Source: Cryptomeria japonica
Taxonomy: Eukaryota > Streptophyta > Pinopsida > Cupressales > Cupressaceae
Length of the DNA: 64,000 nucleotides
NCBI RefSeq assembly: GCF_030272615.1
Contig: NC_081413.1
Coordinates: 720,395,867 to 720,459,866 of the forward strand
Reading direction: 5' to 3'
Shown one piece after another: positions 1-10,950 of this stretch. Under the pieces are notes generated by a model. It was not told the origin of the DNA. It saw nothing but the letters and a program-made list of their open reading frames with translations, and did not search any database. The position numbers and the translations under genes are program-made. Every line of letters starts with the position of its first letter. Within the stretch, counting starts at the first letter, position 1.

Positions 1-118
1 TCGAAGGTTAGTGAAGGCTGAACTAGTGTGCACTTGAGAAATCAACTGGTAACCAAGGCAACACGTGTGAATTAAGGTATTTATTTGTAAATCCCGTTTC
101 GAATCTAGTTTATTAGAA

Positions 119-838
119 ATGACTTCATCATCTAAGCAAGTAGAGAGATTAATGATCACATCAAAACCTATGGAGGCTGTAGAATCAGAATGAATTGTGT
201 CCTATAATGCTTTATCTCAAGTTCCTGACAGAGTCATTGTAAAAGGAGATTTGTCTAGCTACATTGATTGTAAAATTGAAGATTTAGGACCATTGTCAAT
301 TTATTCTCAGTTGAAAACCCTTTGCGATAAGAGTGGAAATATTCAACCCGAGTATATTAGGGTTTATGAGAAAGGTTTTCATAATGCAGCTTATTTTCTC
401 GAGGATTTTGAAGAGGAACATATCCGAATCATTATGAGTCGTGTTCATGGAGAAAATATGTATTTGAAAAGGACACACACTATAACCAAGGAGGCTATTC
501 AAGTTGTGACTGGTTTTTGCGCAACCAGTGAAGTCCCTAAGCTAAGGCGAATTTCAAAAGAGACGATAAACACTTTAACCTCGTCAACCTCTGATGGGCG
601 TGCTTTTTCTGTCAATAACATTAAGGACCTAACGATTAAACTAGCTATTGTGGTTACAGGCTACCGTATATTCTATTCCAATAGAATGAATAGTGTACCA
701 TCTGCAGCAGTGCATACTGCTTATAAAATGATTGTTGAGAATGCAAATTATGACCTTTGTGAGGCCATAAGAAGTCAATTAATGTTGAATCTACAATCAA
801 TCAAGAAGGACAACAATCAGAATTTCAAATTTGGTTAG
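119..838 (+). pseudogene. ORF X N-terminal domain, family A element copy 1
   Basis: The function is unknown. An ATG at 119 opens a frame reaching 838, broken by one in-frame TGA at 191-193, after which about 213 residues are open. Its product resembles the frame at about 56750-57426 in copy 2. Shared blocks include 'DIEELGG' against 'KIEDLGP', 'RIHGE' against 'RVHGE', 'ITKEVI' against 'ITKEAI', 'YQSNRLNS' against 'FYSNRMNS', and 'YDLC' followed by 'NLQKIK' against 'NLQSIK'. I estimate about 40% identity by eye. No catalytic motif, zinc finger, signal peptide or membrane segment is seen. Conservation between two diverged copies suggests it was once under selection as an element protein. It may be an extra 3' ORF of the kind known in some copia (SIRE-type) elements, but that is inference. 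Confidence 0.6.
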
Positions 839-3246
839 TTATTGATTAGATTATTCTTTTATTTCTAGAATTTCCTACCGAGAATTAGCGATCTTGAATG
901 GTCTAAAGATCTACCGGTAACTGCCCAGATCAAGAACAACATTAAGGCTATGAAGAACACCTTCTCTACTACAATGAACAAATATTTCAATGAATTTTAG
1001 AAGAAAATGAGTGTGAGGGTAAGGCTACTTGAGGATTTGGTGAAAAAATTTGCTAAGAGCATCATTTTCACAGTCGCCATTGATTTCTGTCTGATGGAAG
1101 CTATTGAGCCAAGAGAAGAAGAAATGGAAGACATGAGCTATGAAGTCAATTATGACTTATTGATTGGTTATTGCTAATAACCTGTTGGCATCTCCAATGG
1201 ACAAAAAGAAGATAAGATTGGATACTGTTGTGGAGCAAACTGCAAAAGTTGAAACTAGTAGTGCTCCAACCAGTAGTGATAAAGGTAAGAAGAAGAAGCA
1301 CGAGCAAGCACCTCTAGTGTCAAAAAGTACTAGAGTGACACGAAGTGTCCAAATTAAAAAGGAATTGACACCTAAAGTATACATAAAGAAGTAGACTACA
1401 ACAAAGAAAAGAGGTCGACAACTATTCTTCAAGCAAAATCTGATGATACTAATACTAAGGAAGAACCAAAGAAGTTAAAGGCAACTACCAAGAAGTCCAA
1501 ACCAGTTGAAGCCACCTCTCAGTAGACTATTCCCATTAATGCTTTGTCTTACAAGCCTATGACTAATTTTTCAGAGAATGGTAAAGATATTAGGAAAAAA
1601 TAGATTTGATAATTTCAGAGAATATTTTGATTCATTTGATGAAGATCAGAAGAAACAAATTGTTCAACACATAATCAAATATTTGTGTCATTACAATCGA
1701 TTACCTCGTGATCTTGAGAAGGATATTTCTGATTCTTTATATACTATTCAATTAAATAAATGAGAAGAAGTTGTGGAGAAAGAAAAATAAATTATTGATG
1801 ATGTGTTTGTGCAATATTTTTCTAATTTGTCAAAGGATGAGTTAATTGTATTGCTTGATAAACACAAAGGTCAATTTTCTTTTAAGTCAAAAAGATTGAA
1901 GCTACTTAGTGGGAAGGTGCAACCTGTTGAAGTTGATACTCATCAGATAGCGAAGGAAATTAAGAATATGTGTAAACTGATAGAGTCCCAATATGATAAT
2001 GAGCAAGATATTGTTGATCTACCATAAATGGATGAGGAAGAAATAGTGCAATTTGATATTGTCTATCCTATCAAGAAGAAGGATGATACTACTTCCAAAT
2101 CAGTAATATTTGTTGATGATATTTAGGATACAATAGATCTATCTAGAAACATCATTGCACCAAATATGCAGCCACCTAAAATTATAGATTCACAGGTTAA
2201 TACAGTAGAGATACAGACAACTCAACCGAGTGTGGATATTCCACCCCCATTGGTAAATGATCAACAAGTGAAACCCTAACTCCCACCGGTTTTACAGGAT
2301 ACTTAGGAGGAACTTGCTGAAAAAGTTGATGAACATACCTCTGAACAGGAGAAGAAGAAATAACAAAAGGAAACAAAAATTGAGAAGGATAAATTTGTTG
2401 AACCAGTAAAAGCATTAGTCAAACAACAGATTGATGAAGATGATGATGACTCATTAGGCATCACGGGGCCTATAATGAAGATTGCAATTGTCATGCAATC
2501 TAGGGCACGAAAGAAGAGTCTTAAGGAACAGAGAATGGAAGTCAAAACCATTCAAAATGTTGTAGATATTCTGTCAAGCCTTCTACCAAAAATGCTACAG
2601 GGAACTTGTCAACTCCCATTGGCAAGCTTGGCCAGTTGGTTGTTGATGCATATAACCAACTTAAGTCCCTAGAAGAAGCAACACTGACCTATGCTAAGAA
2701 AAGCTACATGAAGAAGCATGGAGAAAAAATCATGAAGGATATTGATATAGGGAGGATTTCCCTATCCCTGAATAAAGACCTATTAAGAAAAGCTATTGAA
2801 ACAAGAGAGAAAATTATTGCATTTACATCTAATGTTTTATTCTTTTATTCTGATATCAATCAAAGGTGAACTGAAACCGAGCAAGAACTAGAAAAGATAT
2901 GTAATGCCTATGTATCGCTACAAGATTCAATTTTTTCTTTTGGCAAATCTGTGGATGATATGTAAAACCGGTTAGATTCTATGATTGTAAACAGGCAAAA
3001 AAAATCTGATCTCTGAAGGAGTTGGATAATTTAATCAGACCAAAAATTGACATGTTACAAAGAGCATACAAGAATGCAGAAGCAATTTTGGCTACTCCAG
3101 AGACGTGCACACTTGATGTAATGGAAGAGTTCTGTACACAAGTCATAACTACAATTGAGCTCATTGAAACCTTGCTGGAGACTTGGGAAAATGATTTTTC
3201 TCAATTGAAGCGTACTTTTAGTAACATTTTTCTGAGATTGCAATGA
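839..3246 (+). pseudogene. ORF X middle and C-terminal part, decayed
   Basis: This continues ORF X with several stops and frameshifts. Open pieces lie at about 1164-1394 (Lys-rich), 1578-1763, 1803-2027, 2475-2672, 2606-2869 and 3022-3246. A short block near 1080-1120 ('FCLMEAIEPR') matches 'ECMMEAVQPR' near 57710 in copy 2, which anchors the alignment. The middle is rich in Lys, Glu, Ser and Thr, so probably disordered. The last piece (74 residues) looks helical, and its tail 'WENDFSQLKRTFSNIFLRL' parallels the tail of copy 2 near 59990-60050. The original protein was probably around 1000 residues. No known domain is recognised. Confidence 0.5.
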
Positions 3247-3308
3247 ACAATCGTTGATTCAAATTTCCAAGTTTTTGTATATGTAAAACATTTTGATACA
3301 AATTTTGC

Positions 3309-3331
3309 TATATATATATATATATATATAT
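3309..3331. repeat. (TA)n microsatellite
   Basis: About 23 bases of alternating T and A lie between the end of ORF X and the 3' LTR. It is a simple repeat with no sign of function. Confidence 0.9.
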
Positions 3332-3507
3332 GTATTTTGCTTTTCAATTTGGCATTGTTGTCAAAGAGGGAGTAGAAATATGTATGTGTGTTGTGAAAAT
3401 TTTGTATGTATTGTTAAGGGGGAGTAGGAGTAGAAATATATGTGTACAATTTTTGTAAGCACACTTAGTTGTATAGTTGTAAAATTTTTGAAGTGTTGCC
3501 ATCAATG

Positions 3508-3521
3508 CCAAAGGCGGAGAT
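3508..3521 (+). other. Polypurine tract, family A copy 1
   Basis: A purine-rich stretch (ccaaaggcggagat) abuts the TGTTGG start of the LTR at 3522, the expected plus-strand primer position. Copy 2 has the equivalent aaaagggggagat at 60257-60269. Confidence 0.6.
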
Positions 3522-4641
3522 TGTTGGCTTGATGATTATTGTAATGAATGACTTCATATGTTGTCATTGATGGAACATGTACACACACACACACATGTGT
3601 TTGTCTACCAGTGTTACTTCAAAGTTATTTGTATTATATTGCTACCGGTATTAGAAGTTTTGCTTGTAATGGTGTCAAACCGGTACATGTCGTCAACCGG
3701 TATATACAAGATTGATCCGAAACCAAATTGAAGATCCAATGAAAATTATCAAAGAAGCAATGGAGGACAAACTATTTATATGTTGACAAAGGTTAACTCC
3801 AACCGGTATCGGTGTTCCAACTAGTATTCATTGATTGTCTGATGAGTTATCACCGGTCGTGATGAGTTATCCTAACCAACAATTTTGGAAGTATTTTGTG
3901 ATGAGTTATGTTTGGTTGTCTAGATACACTGCACCTAGGAAATTGTGATATAATTCCTAAGGCCAACATGAAATCAAAATGTCTATATAATGACATTATA
4001 ATGAACTATTTTGTATGTATAATGAGATATGATATGAGATGATTTGATGCGAAGACATAAGTGTTAAGTTGCAAAGTATGTTGGTAATGCAGTTGTGAGT
4101 GCGCAGAAGAGGATCTATTCAAGCAAGTTGTGCTACTTCTAGATCACGCCACCTGTTGTTTTCTTATCACTACAACAGTCAAATCCCCTAACCGGGTAAG
4201 CTCTAACAAGCTTCATTGTACAAATACTCTAACTAGATGATCCATTAGTTTGGATTCAGAAATCCTCTACCGAGGTTAATCCTAATAGAGTACTACCTTT
4301 AACAGGGTATAGCTCCTAAGAGAGATTTGGGATCTTTAACAAGATTCACTCCTAGCAGAGCATGTTTGTAGACTTTAACCGGTCAGTTACCTATTACTAT
4401 AGATAGTTAACTTGCGAGTCTCATCTCACCGTGGTTTTTCCCATTTGGGTTTTCCACGTATAAACACTTGTGTTATGGTGAATGTTTTACTTATTGTGGA
4501 TGCTTTAATATAATTTTGGATAGCATGCATAGTGTTTAACAAACTTGTTAAGTATATCTACCAGTCAGTGTTTAAAGTAGTATTATTTTTGGTGTCACTG
4601 ATTCACACCCCCCCCCCTCTCAGTTCTTTATAAGTCTATCA
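3522..4641 (+). repeat. 3' LTR of family A copy 1
   Basis: The LTR starts TGTTGGCTTGATG directly after the polypurine tract. The block gtggtttttcccatttggg...ttttccacgta at 4431-4460, then a C-run and CTCTCAG at 4609-4624, match the layout of the outer LTRs at 39538-40474 and 60270-61243. The last 20 bases differ from those LTRs, which end in ggattccaaca, so the end at 4641 is tentative. The length is about 1.12 kb. Confidence 0.6.
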
Positions 4642-4850
4642 ATCTTCTCAAAATTTCCATTCTTCTTTCTCAAGAAAGTCTCTTTCACCTTTCTTCTTTT
4701 GAATGCTTCTGTGATACCTCACCTAGGTTTCATTTCCTTTTCCTCACTACCTAGTCTTTTGGCATCTAGGATTTTCACTTCAACCTATCAAGAACAACAC
4801 ACAAATTCCAAAACTTCTCTTGCCTAGATTTTTGGACTTTGATACCAATT
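4642..4850 (-). mobile_element. Leader and primer-binding site of an older minus-strand LTR element
   Basis: On the minus strand this reads outward from an LTR that begins at 4851. The + strand gataccaatttga just before 4851 is the complement of a TTGGTATCAAAG-type primer site. The same arrangement (gataccaa, two bases, TGATG) abuts both chromovirus LTRs at 15629 and 54683. About 200 bp of leader remain before the family A LTR, suggesting that family A inserted here. No reading frame is preserved. Confidence 0.4.
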
Positions 4851-6363
4851 TGATGTAGAGAAGGGGTATGAATTATATAAAAATCTCAATCAACAACTTG
4901 GAAGGGTATTTTGGCCATTAACAACGTACTTCCTTCACAATTAGGCCTCTTTGTTAGTAGCCTTTCAATATGACCTTCTAGACCATAAATTTCATCTCAG
5001 ATATGGTATTAAAAATGTAAGACCTATTTGGGATACCCTTTTAAATTTTATTCAACATGTCCCTGAGGGTAGGTTGTTTTGTATAGACATACCCTAATTT
5101 TGATTGTCCTATTTCTTGACCCTAAGGCATGGTAGCAACAAGTTGGGGTTTTCGACCATTAAATTCAAACCAAACTTGATACCAAAATTATGCATGGTTC
5201 TAGATACCCATTTGGCTGTTTCATAACATATCTTGAAATGGGAAGGGGGTGTTTTGGAACACGGGACTCAAATTTGGACCGTTCTCCATCAAATTAGGCT
5301 TACTAGGGTTTCATACCTACACTTACAAAAATGATCACAACTTTTGAAAATCTTCATGAAATTGGACCAAACCAAAAGAAAATGAAACTATATTTATTTA
5401 TCCTTACTTTAACATTAGTTTCAAGCCTATGTCATATTGTACTTAACCTTACCAAAGGAAACAATCAGACTGTAATAGAGAAAAAAATATAGAAAATGCA
5501 ACATAGAGCTTGCCACAAAATGAATTTTTTTCTTATTCAATCATTACCCAACCTTCTGCAACCATGGAATTTGAGCTGGAGGCCATATTTATACATTTTA
5601 AATCAACTCCAACTATTTTGTAATGCATTCTTGATTAACATTGACCCTTCATATTCCACATTGTGTAATTTTACAAAATTTGCAACATTGACATTTTTAA
5701 TAACAACTAAACACTTCAAATCACCTAATGACCTAATATTGACTCAAACACACATGACATGGTCTTAAATGACCTTATTACAGAAAAGATATAAAACTAA
5801 AACCAAAATAATGAAATTTCCTCATGGAGGCATGAAATCAACTAGATGCTCCTGCACCAATAACTTTGTTGTTTTGGAAGTAAGCATGTACTTTTTATTC
5901 AATCTATACAATAAAAAGGAGTTCATCTATTTTTTTATTACTAAAAGTTAAATAGTCTCTCTCTAAAGGTGGAGCAAGGGCCCACTCCAACCTATGGCTA
6001 GGGCAAGTGGTATTTCTTAAGTTTTAGATTCTTTACCTAAAATAACATTTCTTGTTGTAATTTGTGGTTTCATAAAATTAAGTTACTTTCAACATTTGTT
6101 ACTTCCTATTGTCGTCAATGATTTCATTAGATTAAGTTATTTTCAAAAATATTTGGAAGAGATGTATCAATAGTAATCAATTGTAATTAGATCACATTCT
6201 TTCAAGTATTTAGGAGTAGAATACATGTTTAATAATGAAGATTGAAGTTTTAAAGGAGAATGACTAGTTGGAAACCTAGTGCAAATAGCCCTGGACACAC
6301 ATTGATTTGACAAATACACACATTAATCAATTCAAATTTAAGGTCTATAATGACCCTTTTAGG
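4851..6363. other. LTR start at 4851, then unassigned AT-rich DNA
   Basis: The first few hundred bases (TGATGTAGAGAAGGG onward) are probably the minus-strand LTR that goes with the primer site at 4835-4848. Its far end could not be placed because the partner LTR is outside the window. It shares short blocks such as aattaggcct with the chromovirus LTRs. Small open frames at 5496-5768 and 5769-5951 have no recognisable domain and look like chance frames. Nothing else is recognised. Confidence 0.3.
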
Positions 6364-6520
6364 TGGGACAAGCAATTATACCAATACATAAACACAACAA
6401 CATATTATTTTCTTTCCAAATTACTTCAATTCCTTTAAGGTTGATAATGAGGTTATGGATGGACTCAACACGTGCATTGAGAAAATGATGCTTGATGAGA
6501 CCCTTAGACATAATTATTGA
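6364..6520 (+). pseudogene. hAT-family transposase fragment
   Basis: Two short reading-frame pieces match a plant hAT transposase segment. The first begins 'WDKQLYQYINTTTYYF', comparable to the family's W-D-x-Q-L ... A-x-Y-Y-L-N-P block. After a frameshift the second reads 'DNEVMDGLNTCIEKMM', comparable to the family's E-V-M-x-G-L-x-x-C-I-x-R-M block. The order and spacing fit. The catalytic region and the C-terminal dimerisation domain are not visible, and no terminal inverted repeats were found. It is a decayed scrap, recognised from remembered family patterns and not from a search. Confidence 0.45.
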
Positions 6521-6872
6521 AGTATAATGACCCAAAATATAGCTTTAAAAATAAATTATTTAAATAATAAACTTTTAAATACTAATCTTCTTTAATAAAT
6601 ACAACTATAATTTAGATACTATACATCTTTTTTAGGTTTTTGGCAAAGAAGATTTTGATGCAAAAGTACCAAATATTCAAAGCTCAATATTTTGTAATTT
6701 ATTCTAGCCTTATGTACTTATGCATATGAGTGTATTAGATCATATTTGAGAATATTTATATAAAGAAAAGAAACACAATAACTTAAACATGCCTTAATTC
6801 CTTTGCTTTTGTATAATACAATCTTTAACTTTGTGACAAAAAATATAGAGGGAAAAGTGATGAAATAACTCT
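6521..6872. other. Unassigned AT-rich DNA
   Basis: Nothing recognisable is seen between the hAT scrap and the minus-strand LTR. There is no open frame or repeat. Confidence 0.5.
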
Positions 6873-8232
6873 TATTCTTGGCAGATAATTGAGGGGGGGG
6901 TGGGGGGGGTGAATCAGTTGTCAGAAAAACTTACACAAATAAAACTTATTCTCAAATTTGATAATCAACCATGAAATCACGGATCAACAACTCAACATAA
7001 ACACATAAAACACCAAGATTTTTGACATGGAAAACCCAGTCGAGGGAAAAACAACGATGGGAACCTACCCACAATATGATGATACTCTATTAGAAGTATT
7101 ATAAATATTAAAATGGGGAATGCACATGCATTCGGGCACACTGCCTAGAGTTCACTGCTCAAAAAGAACAAAGGCTACAACCTAGGGAAGACTCACTATC
7201 TTACAAACAAATTCGGATCACATCTGGAAGATCATGAGCTGAAAAATAGCATCTCCTTAATGCTTGGTTACATTTCCAGTTAGGCACATAAAAAAATTAT
7301 CTTCTTCATTATTCACACTTCTTCTTTGCCTCTGAAAGATCAATTCATTATTCTCTCATGCACTCATCCATGGCACATACAATTACAAAGATTTTACATT
7401 TATTTATATAAGACATCGACCTTGTGAAGATCATCAAGGTCATCTCAACCCTAACCACCTAATTACAAAAATATAATCACACATGCTACAATATCACATG
7501 CAGACCAAGGAATGTCATCCAAGACATAGCACGAACCCATATCATAGGCCTTAAATGCGAAACACCTCCAAGAATTATGCATCTAACATCCACAACACAC
7601 TACAAGCATCTAGTCGGCCACAAATATGAAGAACACTAACACATCAGAGAATATCATCAATTACGCGCACAATGATCAATGTAAACCACCAAAACAAAAG
7701 GCACACAATCCAAAAACATCTACAAGCATCATGAGTTACCACCACAACATCCACATCAACACAAATTATTAGAATCATCAGCATCAATATATCAAACTTC
7801 AAGAACACTAACTGCAATGATTGTCGATCTTGAAAACTAACTTGCGGAGATCCAAACCACGAACCACTTGAATTGAGGATACACATCAATGTCCCAAACA
7901 TACCTCCAAATCTGTAAATCAAGATATTACAATGCGAAGCAATGCATATCAAAATACTGACACTTTGGCACCACTAAACAACTAAAAAACCAACCACAAC
8001 ATAGATACCCACAACTCATTCAAATCTTCAAGAAAACCTCTAAAAATTACACTAAATCATCTATAAAAAATCCTCTACAAACCCTTCCGCAAACTCTAGT
8101 CATCAACATGCTGAACAAACCAACTCACTGAACTCACAGCATCACTGTCACAGACAGAGAAATATGTTGACATCAATGACAACATATCTCTCAGACATCA
8201 CTAAAGCACATATTTGTAACATTCTTACAACA
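6873..8232 (-). repeat. Isolated copia-type LTR, minus strand (probable solo LTR)
   Basis: Read on the minus strand, this starts TGTTGTAAGAATG just after a purine-rich stretch (ctattggagat, right of 8232). Near its end it carries the block for gggttttccatg (7025-7062) and a C-run (6892-6910), as in other copia LTRs here. The + strand gtgaatcagttg next to the G-run is the complement of the usual gattcacc motif. The left boundary is uncertain by several bases, and no convincing 5-bp target duplication was found. No coding region of this element is seen on either side. Confidence 0.5.
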
Positions 8233-9152
8233 ATCTCCAATAGAAATAGATTCATGATGTATTTGGATGACAGTGATTCATATTATAATTAGATTATTGA
8301 TGATGTAGATTCTCTATTTATTATGGAGGATATTGGTAATTCTAAAATTGAAGCAATAGAAGGGGTAAAAATAATAGGTGTACACACATAAGAAAAAGTG
8401 GAAGTATCACGAGGGATTGCACATGACAATGACATGCTTTTGGATGAATTCATTTTTCAAGAGGAACATTTACCATCTAATTGTAGAGAAAAATCAATGA
8501 GGTATTGTTGGAGAGCAGAATTATAAAATTTCTTATGAATTTGAAATTCTCTATGATGGTGACCACTTAACATATGACATTATGGTGTGCATCATATTAA
8601 ACCATTTATCCCATGAAATGTAATATAAGGATTAAGTAAAAATGCACTAGTTGTAGTGTTGTAGATTGTACACCCTTGATAATTTCATGCTTGGTTTGGC
8701 ACCTACCTTGGTGGTTGTACCTGAACCTGTTGAATGTATTTGTCTTGAGACTAGATCTATAATATTTGGTCACACCAACTAGTGCCTATCCCTTTGTGCA
8801 ACCAAAAAGGGTTGGACACAAGCACCTAATGCTATTTTCCTCCCAATTTGGCTCCAAATTCAAATATTTGAATGTCATCTTCAGGCCCTTAATAGTTGTA
8901 TCCTATTGTCATCCTCTCCCAGAAAGTTGTTCACAAAAAGGTACAAGACACATAAATATGACTCCCTTTTCCCATTTGAAAGCCTAATTCTCTAGAAATG
9001 AAATTATAATGGGAAATAATATGACCAAGCAAGCAATTAAATTCAATTATTGTAGGATTATAGACCTATCAAGAAGAGTAAGTCTAAATATCATCACTAA
9101 GAATCTTTATTGTTGTTTTTATAACCTTACATAAGATCCAAATAAGAGTTTC
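8233..9152. other. Unassigned, weakly coding-like DNA
   Basis: From 8251 to about 8525 a plus-strand frame rich in Asp, Glu and Ile is open apart from a few stops, which may be a decayed element ORF. No motif is recognised. The small frame at 8766-8987 has no known domain. The right end is the target site of the chromovirus that starts at 9158. Confidence 0.3.
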
Positions 9153-9157
9153 GTGCA
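9153..9157. repeat. Target site duplication GTGCA, left copy
   Basis: GTGCA immediately precedes the LTR start TGATGGG at 9158 and is repeated exactly at 17208-17212 after the other LTR. This fixes both ends of the element. Confidence 0.9.
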
Positions 9158-10930
9158 TGATGGGAATGGGAATGGGATAGACTAGCCTAGTCTATGCTCC
9201 TTGATCCTCTCCTTGGATCACCAGGTGTTCCAACCACACCCTAGGGTCTCTAGGACTTCCCTTGCCTGTGGAATCCCCTGACCTTACCCAATCCACCCAC
9301 CAACAACCTGTGATACTTCTCCTAAGGTCACACCTACTCACAAGCATAAAAAATCCTCACATAGGCTAATAAGGGTTTAGCTCCTCCTACACCTTCTTAG
9401 GTCATAGCAAGGATAGGGCAGGTATTTGACATGGTTTTCCATCCATTCAAGTTCCCCCAAGAGGTTTTAACCTTCCATTTTGTTACCGATCTCACTATTT
9501 TGCTTCTTTCCTACAAAATAGGGCTACAAGGAATGTGCCTAATTAGGCCTCCATTCCGGACTTTTAGGGCTCCCTCTTGCAAATGATGCACAAACTTGTG
9601 AAACTTCCCAAAGGGACTACTAATCATTTGGCAAGGGCTCAAAGATTTTCCTATTTTTGGGCCTCCAAGTGTCCGTACACTGCCCTAGGTGAATTTTGGG
9701 GTTTTTGAGGGTTTTTATGAGGGTTTTAAGGCCTGCTCGGGTCACAGTGATGGTTTGTTGTCTTTACCACCTTATCTAGATTGGTGGAGGCTCCTCTTTC
9801 TCACTAATTGTGCTCTACACACCCCTCTACAACTCCTCAAAAGGGTGCCTCCTTCCTTGTCCTACCTTGCTCTCATGGACCTCTACAACCTCAACCCTTC
9901 CTAGTCGGGCACAGTCCAGTCTCGCCTAGGAGTGGGTCTTTGAAAAGCTTTCATGCATCTTCAGGAGCCCTTCTTGCTCTAGGATACTATACAAGGTCTT
10001 CACTCCTATTCCCCATGGTTTCATGGTGTTTCCACAATGGGGATAGGATTTGTCAATCCATTACACAAAACAGTCCAAAACTAGATAGTGAAAGAGTAAC
10101 CTCACAAAGTAATTACAAAACACACAAAAACCTACACAAGAACCTAACCTAAGTGCTCAAAATGAAAGTATAAACACAATGCAAGACTCTCATCATCGTT
10201 CAGTTTTCAAAACAATCCATTTCAACCTGTTAATGCTCCATTTGTGCCGATTGGCAACAAAAACACAGTCACAGTCAAGGTCTTTCCCTTTGGGCCATAC
10301 AATCTGACATCCAACCCCTCATTTTAGGGTTTACAACAATTTATAGTGTCTATACCTTGGTTTGTGTGTCATGGCTAGGGTTCCAAATGCAAAGCTAAGG
10401 TTATGACCTATTTGGTGGAAACGTTGCATGACAACTTTGAAAAGTTGTCACGCAACTTCTTACAACTTTTGAGCAACTTTCCCAATGTTGCTTTTCTTGA
10501 CTTTTAGGCCTACCTTGGGCTATCCTATGGACACAACCATGCAAAAAGGAGCCCAAAGTCATCAAAGGAACACATACCCTCTACTCCACAAGAAAACTCA
10601 ACCTAGACTTGTGAACCTAGGAAAGTTGTCATGCAACTTCTTACAACTTTTGAGCAACTTTCCCAATGTTGCTTTTCTTGACTTTTAGGCCTACCTTGGG
10701 CTACCCTATGGACACAACCATGCCAAAAGGAGCCCAAACTCATCAAAGGCACACATACCCTCTACTCCACAAGAAAAATCAACCTAGACTTGTGAACCTA
10801 GGACCTAAACTAGGACCTAAACAAGACCAATGTGCTCTTGGCTCTTATTACATTTACATGGCTTCTTAAAGAAGCAAAATTCCAACAAAAGTCACATGGA
10901 GGAAGACCTAAGAAGGATGCTCCTACACCA
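9158..10930 (-). repeat. 3' LTR of chromovirus copy 1
   Basis: TGATGGG...CTACACCA, 1773 bp. It is longer than its partner (1579 bp), mainly because of an internal 181-bp tandem duplication near 10441-10802. It includes the hairpin gacaactttgaaaagttgtc at 10430-10449. The adjacent + strand tactccccctctgcac (from 10931) is the complement of the polypurine tract, which marks this as the 3' LTR of a minus-strand element. Confidence 0.92.
10441..10802. repeat. 181-bp tandem duplication within one LTR
   Basis: Two adjacent copies of a segment running from gaaaagttgtc to gtgaacctag differ at only a few positions and are offset by exactly 181 bp. The partner LTR (around 16910-17090) has one copy. 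The duplication starts inside the LTR hairpin. Because only one LTR has it, it most likely arose after insertion. Confidence 0.85.
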
Positions 10931-10950
10931 TACTCCCCCTCTGCACAAAA

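Larger units (their letters stand above)
1..4641 (+). mobile_element. Family A non-autonomous LTR retrotransposon, 3' part (copy 1)
   Basis: The window opens inside the internal region of an LTR element. Visible parts, in order, are a leader resembling the DNA after gag in copy 2 (about 56310-56370), a large decayed unknown reading frame (ORF X, 119-3243), a purine-rich tract and a 3' LTR from 3522. Copy 2 (39538-61243) has the same order: ORF X, purine tract, LTR with a gtggtttttccc / gggttttccacgta block and a C-run followed by CTCTCAG. No RT, RNase H or integrase is visible. The 5' LTR and gag would lie left of the window, so the target duplication cannot be checked. The right end at 4641 is inferred from a terminal CA after the C-run. 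Confidence 0.7.

Noticed and set aside
1157-1432. Minus-strand hydrophobic frame of 91 codons
   Set aside because: It lies opposite the Lys-rich part of ORF X; the hydrophobic look comes from the complement of AAG/AAA codons.
5496-5951. Two adjacent small frames as possible host genes
   Set aside because: No domain, no codon pattern, AT-rich context and no recognisable splice structure.
9700-9735. Telomere-like gggtttt repeats
   Set aside because: The words are irregular (ggggtttttgagggttttt) and recur in each LTR of the chromovirus, so they are LTR sequence.
9689-10152. Overlapping plus-strand frames in the chromovirus LTR, recurring at 16160-16400 and near 42605 and 54907
   Set aside because: They recur because they lie in LTR copies. 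They have no start context, no domain, and are not kept at equal length between copies.
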